Source of the DNA: an uncultured Verrucomicrobiales bacterium
GTDB taxonomy: Bacteria > Verrucomicrobiota > Verrucomicrobiia > Verrucomicrobiales > Akkermansiaceae
Direction of reading: 5' to 3'
NCBI GenBank assembly: GCA_937901085.1
Contig: CALCHQ010000059.1
Coordinates: 1 to 28,398, forward strand
Length of the DNA stretch: 28,398 bases
In this document: one piece after another, positions 9,205 through 15,890 of the stretch
Layout: every line of letters begins with the position of its first letter
Numbering within the stretch: position 1 is the first letter of the stretch
Program-made: the position numbers and the translations under genes
Notes under the pieces: generated by a model
Seen by the model: the letters and a program-made list of their open reading frames with translations, nothing else
What the model was told of the DNA's origin: nothing
Database searches by the model: none

Positions 9205-9240
9205 AGCCCCGCACCCGGCCCGGTGCGGGGCTGTTTGTTC
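9205..9240 (+). terminator. Rho-independent terminator
   Basis: AGCCCCGCACC (9205-9215) pairs perfectly with GGTGCGGGGCT (9222-9232) around a 6-base loop, followed by a T-rich run (GTTTGTTC). It sits 27 bases after the stop of the membrane-anchored protein gene. Confidence 0.85.
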
Positions 9241-9280
9241 ACTTTTCTGCGTTTATGCGGCTAACTATTGTCGTTTTTTC

Positions 9281-9309
9281 TTTTCAAGAAAGCCTCGCTG
9301 TTATATGAT
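9281..9309 (+). promoter_or_regulatory. Candidate promoter of the ankyrin/M60 gene pair
   Basis: TTTTCA (9281-9286), a 17-base spacer and TATGAT (9304-9309) fit a sigma70-type promoter (4/6 and 5/6). The expected start near 9316 would exclude the ATG at 9305 and so supports initiation at 9335. Confidence 0.4.
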
Positions 9310-9334
9310 ACGGGAAAGGCATCGCTTTAATACC

Positions 9335-10375
9335 ATGAAAACATTCAGCCTCATACTGGCAGCAACGCTGCTGGGCCAGACCGTTTCCGCCGCTCCTGAC
9401 TCCAGAGCATCCTCCGGCAAGCTGCCCGACCTCATCTACCGCAGCAATGCCATCTATTCCATTCTGGAAGCCGCTGAAGCTGGCAAGGCCGACGTCATCG
9501 AAGCCCGCATCAAAGAAGGCTGCAATGTCAACCAGATTGACGAAATGGGCAACACCGCCCTGCACCTGGCAGCGCGCGCAGGCTCGTCCGACTGCGTGAA
9601 ACTACTGCTCAAAGCCGGGGCCGATGCCATGATTCCCGACGCCGAAGGCAAGCTGGCCAGCCAGATTGCCGGCAGCAAGAAAATCAGCAAGATGCTCAAG
9701 AACTCCATGGCCGCGCGCGAGGAGGAAATTGCCCTGTATGAAAAAATCGTGTCGGGTGATCTGGAAGCCCTGAAAGCCGCCGCCAAGAAAAAATCCTTCA
9801 ACCCCGACATGCTGGACAAGGAAAACAAAGTACCCCTGCTCACCCAGCTGTGCATGAATCGCGATGTGGAGGGCGTCAAAATCCTCATCAAGGCCGGGGC
9901 GAATGTCAATTACGTCGCGCCGGATTCCCGCGCCATCCTGCACAAGGCGGTCGATGCCGACCACGCCGAAATCGTCTCGATGCTGCTCAAAGCCGGGGCA
10001 GACCCCTTTGCCCAGGCCGGCAACAAGGCCGTGCCGCTGCACGATGCCGTGTGGAGCGCGCGCACCGAAAGCATCAAAGCCCTGCTCCCGGCCTATAAAG
10101 ATGTGAATTACAGCCCGCCCGGCGGCTTCAACGGCACACCCATCAACCTGGCCATTGACCGCAACCACGGGCAGGTGGTGCAGCTTTTCATCGAAGCCGG
10201 CATCGACCTGAACGATTGCAGCCGGGGCGAGCTGCCGCTCATCCACGCCGCCAAAGCAGGCAAGGCCGAAATCATCACCCAGCTGCTCAACGGCGGGGCC
10301 GATAAGAACGCCAGGAACAAGGACAACAAGACCGCCCGCGACATGGCGGCAGAATCCGTACGCCACCTCCTCTGA
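9335..10375 (+). CDS. Exported ankyrin-repeat protein
   Basis: A 346-residue protein beginning with a signal peptide (MKTFSLILAATLLGQTVSAA). It is followed by ankyrin repeats across most of its length. Typical repeat cores are visible: GNTALHLAARAGSSDCVKLL with LKAGAD (~65-95), DVEGVKILIKAGANVN (~170-190), AEIVSMLLKAGADPF (~208-222) and AEIITQLLNGGADKNA (~308-323). Ankyrin arrays bind other proteins; the export signal places this one in the periplasm or outside. The gene ends 22 bases before the M60 peptidase gene in the same direction, so they are likely co-transcribed. The ankyrin protein may be a partner, inhibitor or immunity-like protein for the peptidase, but that is only inference from position. 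I preferred the ATG at 9335 over 9305 because it begins the signal peptide. Confidence 0.88.
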   Translation: MKTFSLILAATLLGQTVSAAPDSRASSGKLPDLIYRSNAIYSILEAAEAGKADVIEARIKEGCNVNQIDEMGNTALHLAARAGSSDCVKLLLKAGADAMIPDAEGKLASQIAGSKKISKMLKNSMAAREEEIALYEKIVSGDLEALKAAAKKKSFNPDMLDKENKVPLLTQLCMNRDVEGVKILIKAGANVNYVAPDSRAILHKAVDADHAEIVSMLLKAGADPFAQAGNKAVPLHDAVWSARTESIKALLPAYKDVNYSPPGGFNGTPINLAIDRNHGQVVQLFIEAGIDLNDCSRGELPLIHAAKAGKAEIITQLLNGGADKNARNKDNKTARDMAAESVRHLL

Positions 10376-10397
10376 TAAGCCCCCCCTTTCCCTCCCC

Positions 10398-12377
10398 ATG
10401 AAAACCAAACTTTTCACAACGCTCTTCCTCTGCTTCTTCGGTCTGGCGCTCATTTCCCCGGTGCAGGCAGACAGCCCCGACAAATCTGCCAAGACCACCA
10501 AGACCACTAAAAAAGCAAAAAAGGCCAAGGCCAGCAAGGAGGAACCCGCCAGCAAGCCCACCTCGCAGCTGGCGCTCCACCCCATGCCGGTCTACACGGA
10601 TTATTCCGGGCTGAATGCAGACATGCGGAAACTCAACGCTACCTACCGCAACCGCGAGTTCCGCGCCTACAAGCCCATCAACGAGCTTTCCCAGCGGCTC
10701 AAGATTGCCAGCTACTCCAGCTTCGAAAACCCCACCGGCATCGCCTTTGAAACAGGAGACACCATCAACATCAAGATGGAAGGCAGCCCGCGCACCAAGG
10801 TCGAATTCGTCATCCGCGACTTCCGCGACCCCGGTGCCGAAACCCGCTACCCCCTCACCAGCGGGCAGAACACCATCACCGCCGCCCACTTCGGGCATGG
10901 CTATGTGAACTACCGCGACTCCGAGCCGGATTCCGCACCGCCCATCCGCCTCCAAATCACCGGTGGGCGCATCAACGGCCTGTTCACCCACCACGATAAT
11001 GCCGAAGTCTGGAAAAAGATGCTGGCCAACGCCAAGAGCGACTGGCTCGACATCATGGGCACCCGCACCCAATGGGTGCTGGACACCGCCGCCCTGCGGA
11101 AAAGCTGCCCCGAACAAGGCCCGGAGCTGGTCAAGCTCTACGATGAGCAGATGACCCTGGAACAGCAGCTGCTGGGCTGGGAATGGGAGGGCATCCACCC
11201 CGGCAACCACATCATGGGACGCACTAACTGGAACACCAAGACCTACATGCACGCCGACGGCCTGGGCGGTTCCTACGTTGTCACCGAAACACCCGGACTG
11301 GTCAATGTAGACCAGGTACGCCAATCCGGCGCCTGGGGCACCTCCCACGAATTCGGCCATGTGAACCAGACCCGACCAGGAATGATGTGGGCCGGCACCG
11401 CCGAAACCACCGTCAACATCTTTGCCCAGGTCGTCAACTATGCCTTCAACCCGCAGGAAGTGCGACTGGAACACGAGAACTGCCCCACGCTCGATGGCCC
11501 TTGGGTGCGCGGTGGGCGCTTCGACACCTATGTGAACAGCGCCATCGTCAACCGCGAACTCTGGCAATTCCAGCGCGGCTCCGATGACGGCAAGCGGCAG
11601 CCCGGCGAACGCTGCGGCGACTGCTTCGTCATCCTCTGCCCCATGTGGCAGCTCTACCTGTACAACACCGTGGCGCGCGGCAACGAACTCTTCTACCCGC
11701 GCATCTTCAAGAACGTGCGCGACACCGACGAAAGCCAGTGGAAAACAGGTGAAATCCGCATGAAATACCTCGACCGCTGCTGCGATGCCGCCCAGCTGAA
11801 CTTCTCCACCTTCTTCCTGGAAACCGGCATGCTGGCTGTCATGAACCGCTACGTGAACGACTACGGCTCGCGCTGGGTCACCATCACCGAAGACATGTGC
11901 GCCGCCGCCCTGGAACACGCCAGCCAGTACCCGGAACCGGACACCCCCGTCCTCTTCTACATCACCGTCAACAACGTCGGCATCTACCGCGACAAACTCG
12001 CCATCAAGCCCAGCCCGGACTTCACCCCCACGCCCAGCCAGGAAACGCTGCCGCGCTTCACCGTACCCGGAGACAAATGGGCCAACGCCGTAGCCTTTGA
12101 AGTATACAACGCCGAAGGGAAACTCATCCGCGTCTGCCTGCGCGGGCTCAACCAGAAAGACAACAGCTCCACCGATGTCTTCCTGCCGGCAGGCGCGGCC
12201 GATGTCATGGCCGTCTCGTGGGATGGCAAGCGCTACCTCATCTACACCACCAGCAAGGACAAGAAAGTAGATGACCAGCCCGACGCCTGCCAGGGCCCCG
12301 GCACCAGCACCGTGAAGGAAAAAGCCAAAGAAGGCAAAAAAGACAGCAAGAAAAAGAAGAAGAGCAGCAAGAAGTAA
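10398..12377 (+). CDS. Secreted M60-family (enhancin-like) zinc metallopeptidase
   Basis: A 659-residue protein. A signal peptide (~1-24, ending PVQA) leads to a Lys/Thr-rich linker (~25-60), a beta-rich N-terminal domain (~75-200), then the catalytic domain. The zinc motif HEFGH occupies residues 317-321, with E318 as the expected catalytic base. Glu336 fits the third zinc ligand, giving the HExxH-X14-E pattern characteristic of family M60 (gluzincins). The C-terminal third is a further beta-type domain ending in a Lys-rich tail. M60 enzymes cut heavily O-glycosylated mucin-type proteins (Akkermansia AM0627 is a characterised example), so a role in host mucin degradation fits. All catalytic residues are present. 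It probably shares a transcript with the exported ankyrin protein just upstream. Confidence 0.9.
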   Translation: MKTKLFTTLFLCFFGLALISPVQADSPDKSAKTTKTTKKAKKAKASKEEPASKPTSQLALHPMPVYTDYSGLNADMRKLNATYRNREFRAYKPINELSQRLKIASYSSFENPTGIAFETGDTINIKMEGSPRTKVEFVIRDFRDPGAETRYPLTSGQNTITAAHFGHGYVNYRDSEPDSAPPIRLQITGGRINGLFTHHDNAEVWKKMLANAKSDWLDIMGTRTQWVLDTAALRKSCPEQGPELVKLYDEQMTLEQQLLGWEWEGIHPGNHIMGRTNWNTKTYMHADGLGGSYVVTETPGLVNVDQVRQSGAWGTSHEFGHVNQTRPGMMWAGTAETTVNIFAQVVNYAFNPQEVRLEHENCPTLDGPWVRGGRFDTYVNSAIVNRELWQFQRGSDDGKRQPGERCGDCFVILCPMWQLYLYNTVARGNELFYPRIFKNVRDTDESQWKTGEIRMKYLDRCCDAAQLNFSTFFLETGMLAVMNRYVNDYGSRWVTITEDMCAAALEHASQYPEPDTPVLFYITVNNVGIYRDKLAIKPSPDFTPTPSQETLPRFTVPGDKWANAVAFEVYNAEGKLIRVCLRGLNQKDNSSTDVFLPAGAADVMAVSWDGKRYLIYTTSKDKKVDDQPDACQGPGTSTVKEKAKEGKKDSKKKKKSSKK

Positions 12378-12391
12378 GCCGCACTATTCGC

Positions 12392-12420
12392 TTCCCAAGC
12401 CTGGCGTGTTGTGTTAGTAT
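12392..12420 (+). promoter_or_regulatory. Candidate promoter giving a leaderless NUDIX mRNA
   Basis: TTCCCA (12392-12397), a 17-base spacer and TAGTAT (12415-12420) end six bases before the ATG at 12427, so transcription would start on or next to the start codon. The same TAGTATACC string precedes the gene at 8156. Matches are 4/6 in both boxes. Confidence 0.35.
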
Positions 12421-12426
12421 ACCCGC

Positions 12427-13035
12427 ATGTCACGCTACAATGGAGAACAGGTACTCGTCGTCCCCCGCGAAGCCTTTGAGGCCGTGGGCTCATTCAACGG
12501 TGTCAGACTCAATCCGCAGGATTACCTGACCGCCTTCCTGCAGCCCGGCGTAGCCCGCTACATGGACCGTGAACTGGCCGAGCAGAGCCCCCAGTTCAAG
12601 CAGCTCATCACCTACGCCATCTTCTGCCACCAGGGGCGCATCCTGGCCTACGCCCGCACCTCCAAGGGCGGCGAATCCCGCTTGCACAACAAAATGTCGC
12701 TGGGCATCGGCGGCCACATCAACCCCATCGACGGCCTTACCGACTCCATCAGCACCTACCTGGCCGGCATGGAACGCGAAATCCGCGAAGAAATCACCTT
12801 CACCGGCTCGGCCACCCAGGAACTCTTTGCCATCATCAACGATGACACCAACGAAGTCGGCTCCGTCCACCTGGGCTTCGTCCACCGCTTCGAACTCGAA
12901 GACGACCAGGTAGCCCCGAACGAAAAAGCCCTGGCCGACCTCGCCTTCCGCAGCCTCGACGAACTGGCAGGCCCGCTCTATGAGCGACTCGAAACCTGGT
13001 CCGCCATCTGCGTGGACGCCCTGCGCTCCAACTGA
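12427..13035 (+). CDS. NUDIX-family hydrolase (predicted phosphoesterase)
   Basis: A 202-residue cytoplasmic protein. The NUDIX box is visible around residues 97-130: GIGGHINP, then a spacer, then the core REIREEI that supplies the metal-binding glutamates. The spacer between the first glycines and REIREE is longer than in the classic 23-residue box. That is a feature of the subgroup I recall as a predicted MutT-like phosphoesterase (COG4112). Such enzymes hydrolyse nucleoside diphosphate-linked compounds; the substrate is unknown here. The gene stands alone between the M60 peptidase and tRNA-His, preceded by a possible leaderless promoter. Confidence 0.8.
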   Translation: MSRYNGEQVLVVPREAFEAVGSFNGVRLNPQDYLTAFLQPGVARYMDRELAEQSPQFKQLITYAIFCHQGRILAYARTSKGGESRLHNKMSLGIGGHINPIDGLTDSISTYLAGMEREIREEITFTGSATQELFAIINDDTNEVGSVHLGFVHRFELEDDQVAPNEKALADLAFRSLDELAGPLYERLETWSAICVDALRSN

Positions 13036-13050
13036 TGATGCACAAATTTT

Positions 13051-13073
13051 AAGCCAAATACAAAATTTGGCTT
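13051..13073 (+). terminator. Possible terminator hairpin after the NUDIX gene
   Basis: AAGCCAAAT (13051-13059) pairs perfectly with ATTTGGCTT (13065-13073) around a 5-base loop, 16 bases after the stop. There is no T tract on the plus side, and its right arm overlaps the putative -35 of the tRNA promoter. Confidence 0.4.
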
Positions 13074-13100
13074 GCAATCCGTCTTAACAGCGTGTATATT
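13072..13100 (+). promoter_or_regulatory. Promoter of tRNA-His
   Basis: TTGCAA (13072-13077), a 17-base spacer and TATATT (13095-13100) are followed by a GC-rich discriminator, as expected for a stable-RNA promoter. The mature tRNA begins about 22 bases after the predicted start. Confidence 0.55.
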
Positions 13101-13128
13101 GCTGCCGCACGCGAGTGCGAACACCAAT

Positions 13129-13201
13129 GGTGGACGTAGTTCAGCGGTAGAGCCCCGGATTGTGGTTCCGGTTGTCGTGGGTTCGAATCCCATCGTCCAC
13201 C
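13129..13201 (+). tRNA. tRNA-His (anticodon GTG)
   Basis: A complete cloverleaf. The acceptor is GTGGACG (13130-13136) with CGTCCAC (13194-13200). The D arm is GTTC-AGCGGTA-GAGC. The anticodon stem is CCGGA/TCCGG with loop TTGTGGT, giving anticodon GTG. The T arm is GTGGG-TTCGAAT-CCCAT. The extra 5' G at 13129 faces C73 at 13201, the G-1:C73 pair that identifies bacterial tRNA-His. The 3' CCA is not encoded. Confidence 0.97.
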
Positions 13202-13203
13202 CT

Positions 13204-13247
13204 GCGGGGGGATTACGAAAAAATCTCGTAATCCCCCCGCTTTTTTT
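13204..13247 (+). terminator. Strong terminator of tRNA-His
   Basis: A perfect 15-bp stem, GCGGGGGGATTACGA (13204-13218) with TCGTAATCCCCCCGC (13226-13240), has a 7-base loop and is followed by seven T (13241-13247). It starts two bases after the tRNA. Confidence 0.95.
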
Positions 13248-13575
13248 GTTTACCCCCTTAACCTGTTTGCGTTACGCTTGCCGATGCCGTGTCCGGTTTC
13301 CGTTGCAGAGTGCCTAAATGACCCCGAATTGGGTTAAAACGACGCTATGCCGGCACTCCGTTGCACTCTGCACTTCCACAGTGACATTGAGACTCCCTCA
13401 ATGCCCTGAGACACCCATAACCTATTGACTGTGTGTGTTCGAAATCCGGCTTTGCATATAGCCATTGGGAATCGCTGGCGTTCGCCATCCAGACAAAAGT
13501 TCGAAAAAAAGTTGCTATTCGTTCTCTATGTGTGTAATGCAGTAAAAGGTATCCTTTAAGCTGGCTAAACAAACA
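13248..13575. other. Non-coding stretch with inverted repeats at the probable element boundary
   Basis: About 330 bases lie without a gene I believe. A minus-strand TTG-start frame (13345-13572) overlaps the next terminator and has no ribosome site. Two inverted repeats are visible. TGCAGAGTGC (13304-13313) matches GCACTCTGCA (13363-13372) across 49 bases, and CATTGAG/CTCAATG (13385-13391 and 13397-13403) forms a small hairpin. The stretch lies between host-like genes and the phage-like module, so an attachment site could be here, but no repeat pair can be shown from this window alone. Confidence 0.4.
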
Positions 13576-13603
13576 CCGCTTAACCGACGCATCGGTTAAG
13601 CGG
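13576..13603 (-). terminator. Terminator of the 38-residue minus-strand gene
   Basis: CCGCTTAACCGA (13576-13587) and TCGGTTAAGCGG (13592-13603) form a perfect 12-bp stem with a 4-base loop. On the minus strand it is followed by TGTTTGTTT. It lies 11 bases past the stop of the small gene. Both arms carry the CGCTTAAYYGR motif found again at 13817-13936. Confidence 0.7.
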
Positions 13604-13614
13604 CGGAACCATCA

Positions 13615-13731
13615 TCAATCAGTGATGATGATGGTGTATCTCTCTCTTAATTCCTCAATAGCCTCTGCTGACCAATAGTAGCAAAGGTCAGACCATGTAC
13701 TTCTGTCCATTATTATCTTTTCTTTTTCCAT
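13615..13731 (-). CDS. 38-residue protein with an exceptionally strong ribosome-binding site
   Basis: This gene starts at ATG 13731 on the minus strand and ends at TGA 13617-13615. The product is acidic-basic and soluble (MEKEKIIMDRSTWSDLCYYW, then SAEAIEELRERYTIIITD), with a likely helix in the second half. It is preceded by AAAGGAGGTGAT, a full complement of the 16S rRNA tail, while almost every other gene here lacks a Shine-Dalgarno. It has a perfect TATAAT (13783-13778) upstream and a terminator just downstream, so it is a compact unit. AT-rich coding and the Gram-positive-style start suggest transfer. I do not recognise it. Its position, divergent from the first gene of the element, is where small phage regulators or counter-defence proteins often sit; that is inference. 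Confidence 0.65.
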   Translation of the reverse strand: MEKEKIIMDRSTWSDLCYYWSAEAIEELRERYTIIITD

Positions 13732-13736
13732 ATGGT

Positions 13737-13751
13737 ATCACCTCCTTTCTA
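13737..13751 (-). promoter_or_regulatory. Extended Shine-Dalgarno (15-base 16S-tail complement)
   Basis: On the minus strand TAGAAAGGAGGTGAT precedes ATG 13731. The whole string is complementary to the Bacillus-type 3' end of 16S rRNA. GGAGG lies 9 bases before the start codon, close to the optimum. It decides the start of the 38-residue gene. Confidence 0.8.
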
Positions 13752-13777
13752 TGAGTATTTATCTCTTTCATACTACT

Positions 13778-13783
13778 ATTATA
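13778..13783 (-). promoter_or_regulatory. -10 box (TATAAT) of the 38-residue gene
   Basis: A perfect TATAAT reads on the minus strand, about 47 bases before ATG 13731. I see no good -35 box at 16-18 bases, only T/A-rich sequence, so an activator or extended recognition may be needed. Confidence 0.45.
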
Positions 13784-13814
13784 CACTAGTTCTCCAAAAA
13801 CTTTTGAAAATCTT

Positions 13815-13852
13815 CCCGCTTAATTGAGCCCCGATTAAGCGGGACTTTTTTT
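13815..13852 (+). terminator. Hairpin with T tract ahead of the element's first operon
   Basis: CCCGCTTAAT (13815-13824) and ATTAAGCGGG (13834-13843) form a perfect 10-bp stem, followed by AC and seven T (13846-13852). No plus-strand gene ends here. It would block read-through into the operon that starts at 13951, or act as an attenuator in its leader. Its arms carry the repeated CGCTTAAYYGR motif. Confidence 0.65.
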
Positions 13853-13864
13853 ATTTATTTTTGC

Positions 13865-13888
13865 AGCGTAATATCAGTAGTTTACGCT
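13865..13888. promoter_or_regulatory. Operator-like inverted repeat before the sigma-like gene
   Basis: AGCGTAA (13865-13871) and TTACGCT (13882-13888) form 7-base arms separated by 10 bases, a geometry typical of dimeric repressor sites. It stands 63 bases before the start at 13951. No promoter boxes are obvious around it. Confidence 0.35.
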
Positions 13889-13950
13889 AAATTGTCCCCG
13901 ATTTTTCCGGCAAAAACCACCTCCGCGCTTAATCGAGAGGTGCGATAGTG

Positions 13951-14526
13951 ATGAAAAACTCACTTTCTTACGCCGGAATCAACCCTATTATCGTCTCCGT
14001 TTCCAAGAACCTTTCACATGGCATCGTCATCAAGCTCCAGCTACCCAGGCACGAACAGGATGACATCCTCCAGACCATGCTGATAGCAGGAGTTCGCTGG
14101 GAGCAGGAATACCGTCCCGGGCAGATATCTCTCTCCACCTATTTAACCGAACGCCTGACACATCTGCAGATAGACCTGTTGAGGGCATACCAGGCAGAAA
14201 AACGCCGGACTTATCTTCACCAGATATACGAATACGAGGAGATGGATGAGGACGGAGAGACAAGCACACTTCTGGAACGCATGCCCTCCACCGATGCCTG
14301 TTCCGATGTTGTCGGAAGTGTGCAAGTGCGCGATGTCTTGAAATCCCTATCTGGAAAAGAATGCGAATTGGCAGGCCTACTCATGCAGGGTTATACCACT
14401 CAGGAAGCTGCCGGGATTATGGGCGAGAAACCGCGTAAAATTGAGCTCATGCGGGCAAAAATCCGGGAAAGTGCAAAAAAATTAAAAAAAGTACGCGGGG
14501 ATTTTGGCGGCACTACGAGAAAATGA
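13951..14526 (+). CDS. Sigma-70-like / HTH regulatory protein of the element
   Basis: A 191-residue protein. Residues ~20-100 resemble the helical region 2 of sigma factors (HEQDDILQTMLIAGVRWEQ, then SLSTYLTERLTHLQIDLLRAYQ). Residues ~128-176 look like a region-4 HTH (LSGKECELAGLLMQGYTTQEAAGIMG, then KIELMRAKIRESAKKL). It is therefore probably a phage-type sigma-like or late-gene regulator acting on nearby promoters. The start could be GTG 13948 or ATG 13951; the GAGAGG at 13935-13940 suits either, and I chose ATG. Its stop overlaps the start of the helicase gene (ATGA), so they are translationally coupled. A copy of CGCTTAATCGA (13926-13936) overlaps its ribosome-binding site and could block translation or transcription if bound. 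Confidence 0.65.
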   Translation: MKNSLSYAGINPIIVSVSKNLSHGIVIKLQLPRHEQDDILQTMLIAGVRWEQEYRPGQISLSTYLTERLTHLQIDLLRAYQAEKRRTYLHQIYEYEEMDEDGETSTLLERMPSTDACSDVVGSVQVRDVLKSLSGKECELAGLLMQGYTTQEAAGIMGEKPRKIELMRAKIRESAKKLKKVRGDFGGTTRK

Positions 14527-15875
14527 GTAAGGACACATTTATTTCTGCACCCATGTTAACGCTTCATCACTATCAGAAAGCCCACGCCAAGCACCTTGCC
14601 GATTGCATCAGGCAGAGCCGTTCGGCCATAGATGCCAGCGACCCCGGCTCAGGCAAAACCTACGTGGCCAGCTCCATCGCAGCGGAGCTTCGGGTTCCGG
14701 TCGTTATCATCACCACGAAAGCTACAGTTCCGAATTGGAGCAGCGTAGCAGCCGGGTTCGGAGTCACGCCCATTCTTGTAACCAATTACGAGAAAATTCG
14801 TCTGGGCAAGCAGGCAATCTGCCGCCGTAGCGGAAACCGGTACATCTGGAACGTGCCGGAGAATACACTTCTCATCTTTGACGAATGTCAGAAATGCAAA
14901 GGCCGGACCAGTCTCAATGGGAAACTCCTCATTGCCGCCCGCTCCCAGCATCTCCGTATTCTGCTCTGTTCCGCTACCGCTGCAAGCAACCCCTTGGAGA
15001 TGCGGGCTATCGGATATGCGCTGGGATTGCACAATATCTCCGATTTCTGGTCATGGGCCATTCGTTATGGAGTCCGGGAAACGGCATTTGGAATGAAGTT
15101 CACCGGGGATGAAAGCTATCTGAAATCCTTGCATGAGCGAATCTTTCCCGCCAAAGGAAGTCGTTTACGCATCGCCGACATCCCGGATTTTCCTGAAACC
15201 TCTATTGAATCTGTCGTCCTTGAAACAGGCAAAGCCAAAACCATACAGCGCATATACGATGGTATGCGCCGGGAATTGAAGCAAGCTACCAAAGCAGAAG
15301 ATAAAGCTGCGCTTAAGAACCTGGCCGAACGAATGGATGCCAGAAAGGCCAGCGCCATGACGATTGTACTTCGAGCCCGCCAGGCAATCGAGCTGCACAA
15401 AGTTCCGGCCATGGTCGAATTGGCCAAAGATGGTATCGAGGAAGGCATGGGGGTTGTCCTGCTTGTCAACTTTACTGAAACCATCAAAGCACTTTCCGAG
15501 CAACTGGACTGCCCTCACATTATTCAAGGCAACCAGACGCCGGAAGAGCGGCAGCGAATCATTGAGCAGTTTCAACGGAACGAAATCCCTCTCGTCATTG
15601 CCAACATTCAGGCGGGTGGCGTGGGCGTAAGCCTCCACGACCCGAGCGGTCAGCGTCCGCGCCTGAGCATCATTTCACCCACATTTTCTGCGCAGGACCT
15701 GCGCCAGGCGCTCGGGCGCGTTCACCGTAGCGGTGGAGCTGCCAGCATTCAGAAGATTTGCTTTGCCGCAGGCACTTGCGAGGAGACCACCGCCAGGACA
15801 TGCGCCACCAAACTGGCCAATATAGACCTCCTCAATGATGGCGACATGCAGCCATTCCCCATTTCCAGCCTTTAA
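14523..15875 (+). CDS. SF2/SNF2-like DNA helicase
   Basis: A 450-residue cytoplasmic ATPase. Helicase motifs appear in order: Q-type start LTLHHYQKAHA, Walker A DPGSGKT (residues 40-46), Walker B LLIFDECQ (D120, E121), motif III LLCSATA (~150), the motif V region NIQAGGVGVSLHD (~361-373) and motif VI QALGRVHRSGG (R399, R402). This is the small SNF2-like helicase often found in phage replication modules next to a DUF2800-type nuclease, as here. It overlaps the sigma-like gene by four bases and is followed after 15 bases by the nuclease gene. All catalytic motifs are intact. Its substrate is probably replication forks or recombination intermediates of the element. Confidence 0.85.
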   Translation: MSKDTFISAPMLTLHHYQKAHAKHLADCIRQSRSAIDASDPGSGKTYVASSIAAELRVPVVIITTKATVPNWSSVAAGFGVTPILVTNYEKIRLGKQAICRRSGNRYIWNVPENTLLIFDECQKCKGRTSLNGKLLIAARSQHLRILLCSATAASNPLEMRAIGYALGLHNISDFWSWAIRYGVRETAFGMKFTGDESYLKSLHERIFPAKGSRLRIADIPDFPETSIESVVLETGKAKTIQRIYDGMRRELKQATKAEDKAALKNLAERMDARKASAMTIVLRARQAIELHKVPAMVELAKDGIEEGMGVVLLVNFTETIKALSEQLDCPHIIQGNQTPEERQRIIEQFQRNEIPLVIANIQAGGVGVSLHDPSGQRPRLSIISPTFSAQDLRQALGRVHRSGGAASIQKICFAAGTCEETTARTCATKLANIDLLNDGDMQPFPISSL

Positions 15876-15890
15876 CCCCCAATTCAACAC

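Noticed and set aside
10287..11918. 543-codon minus-strand frame
   Set aside because: Antisense to the M60 peptidase and the end of the ankyrin gene; no domain and no start context.
13129..13201. tRNA-His as the attachment site of the element
   Set aside because: The tRNA is intact with its own terminator, large serine recombinases rarely use tRNA genes, and I found no second copy of the tRNA 3' end in the window.
13345..13572. 75-codon minus-strand frame beginning with TTG
   Set aside because: It starts inside the stretch after a terminator hairpin, has no Shine-Dalgarno, and its Cys/Arg-rich sequence resembles nothing I can name. A gene remnant cannot be excluded.
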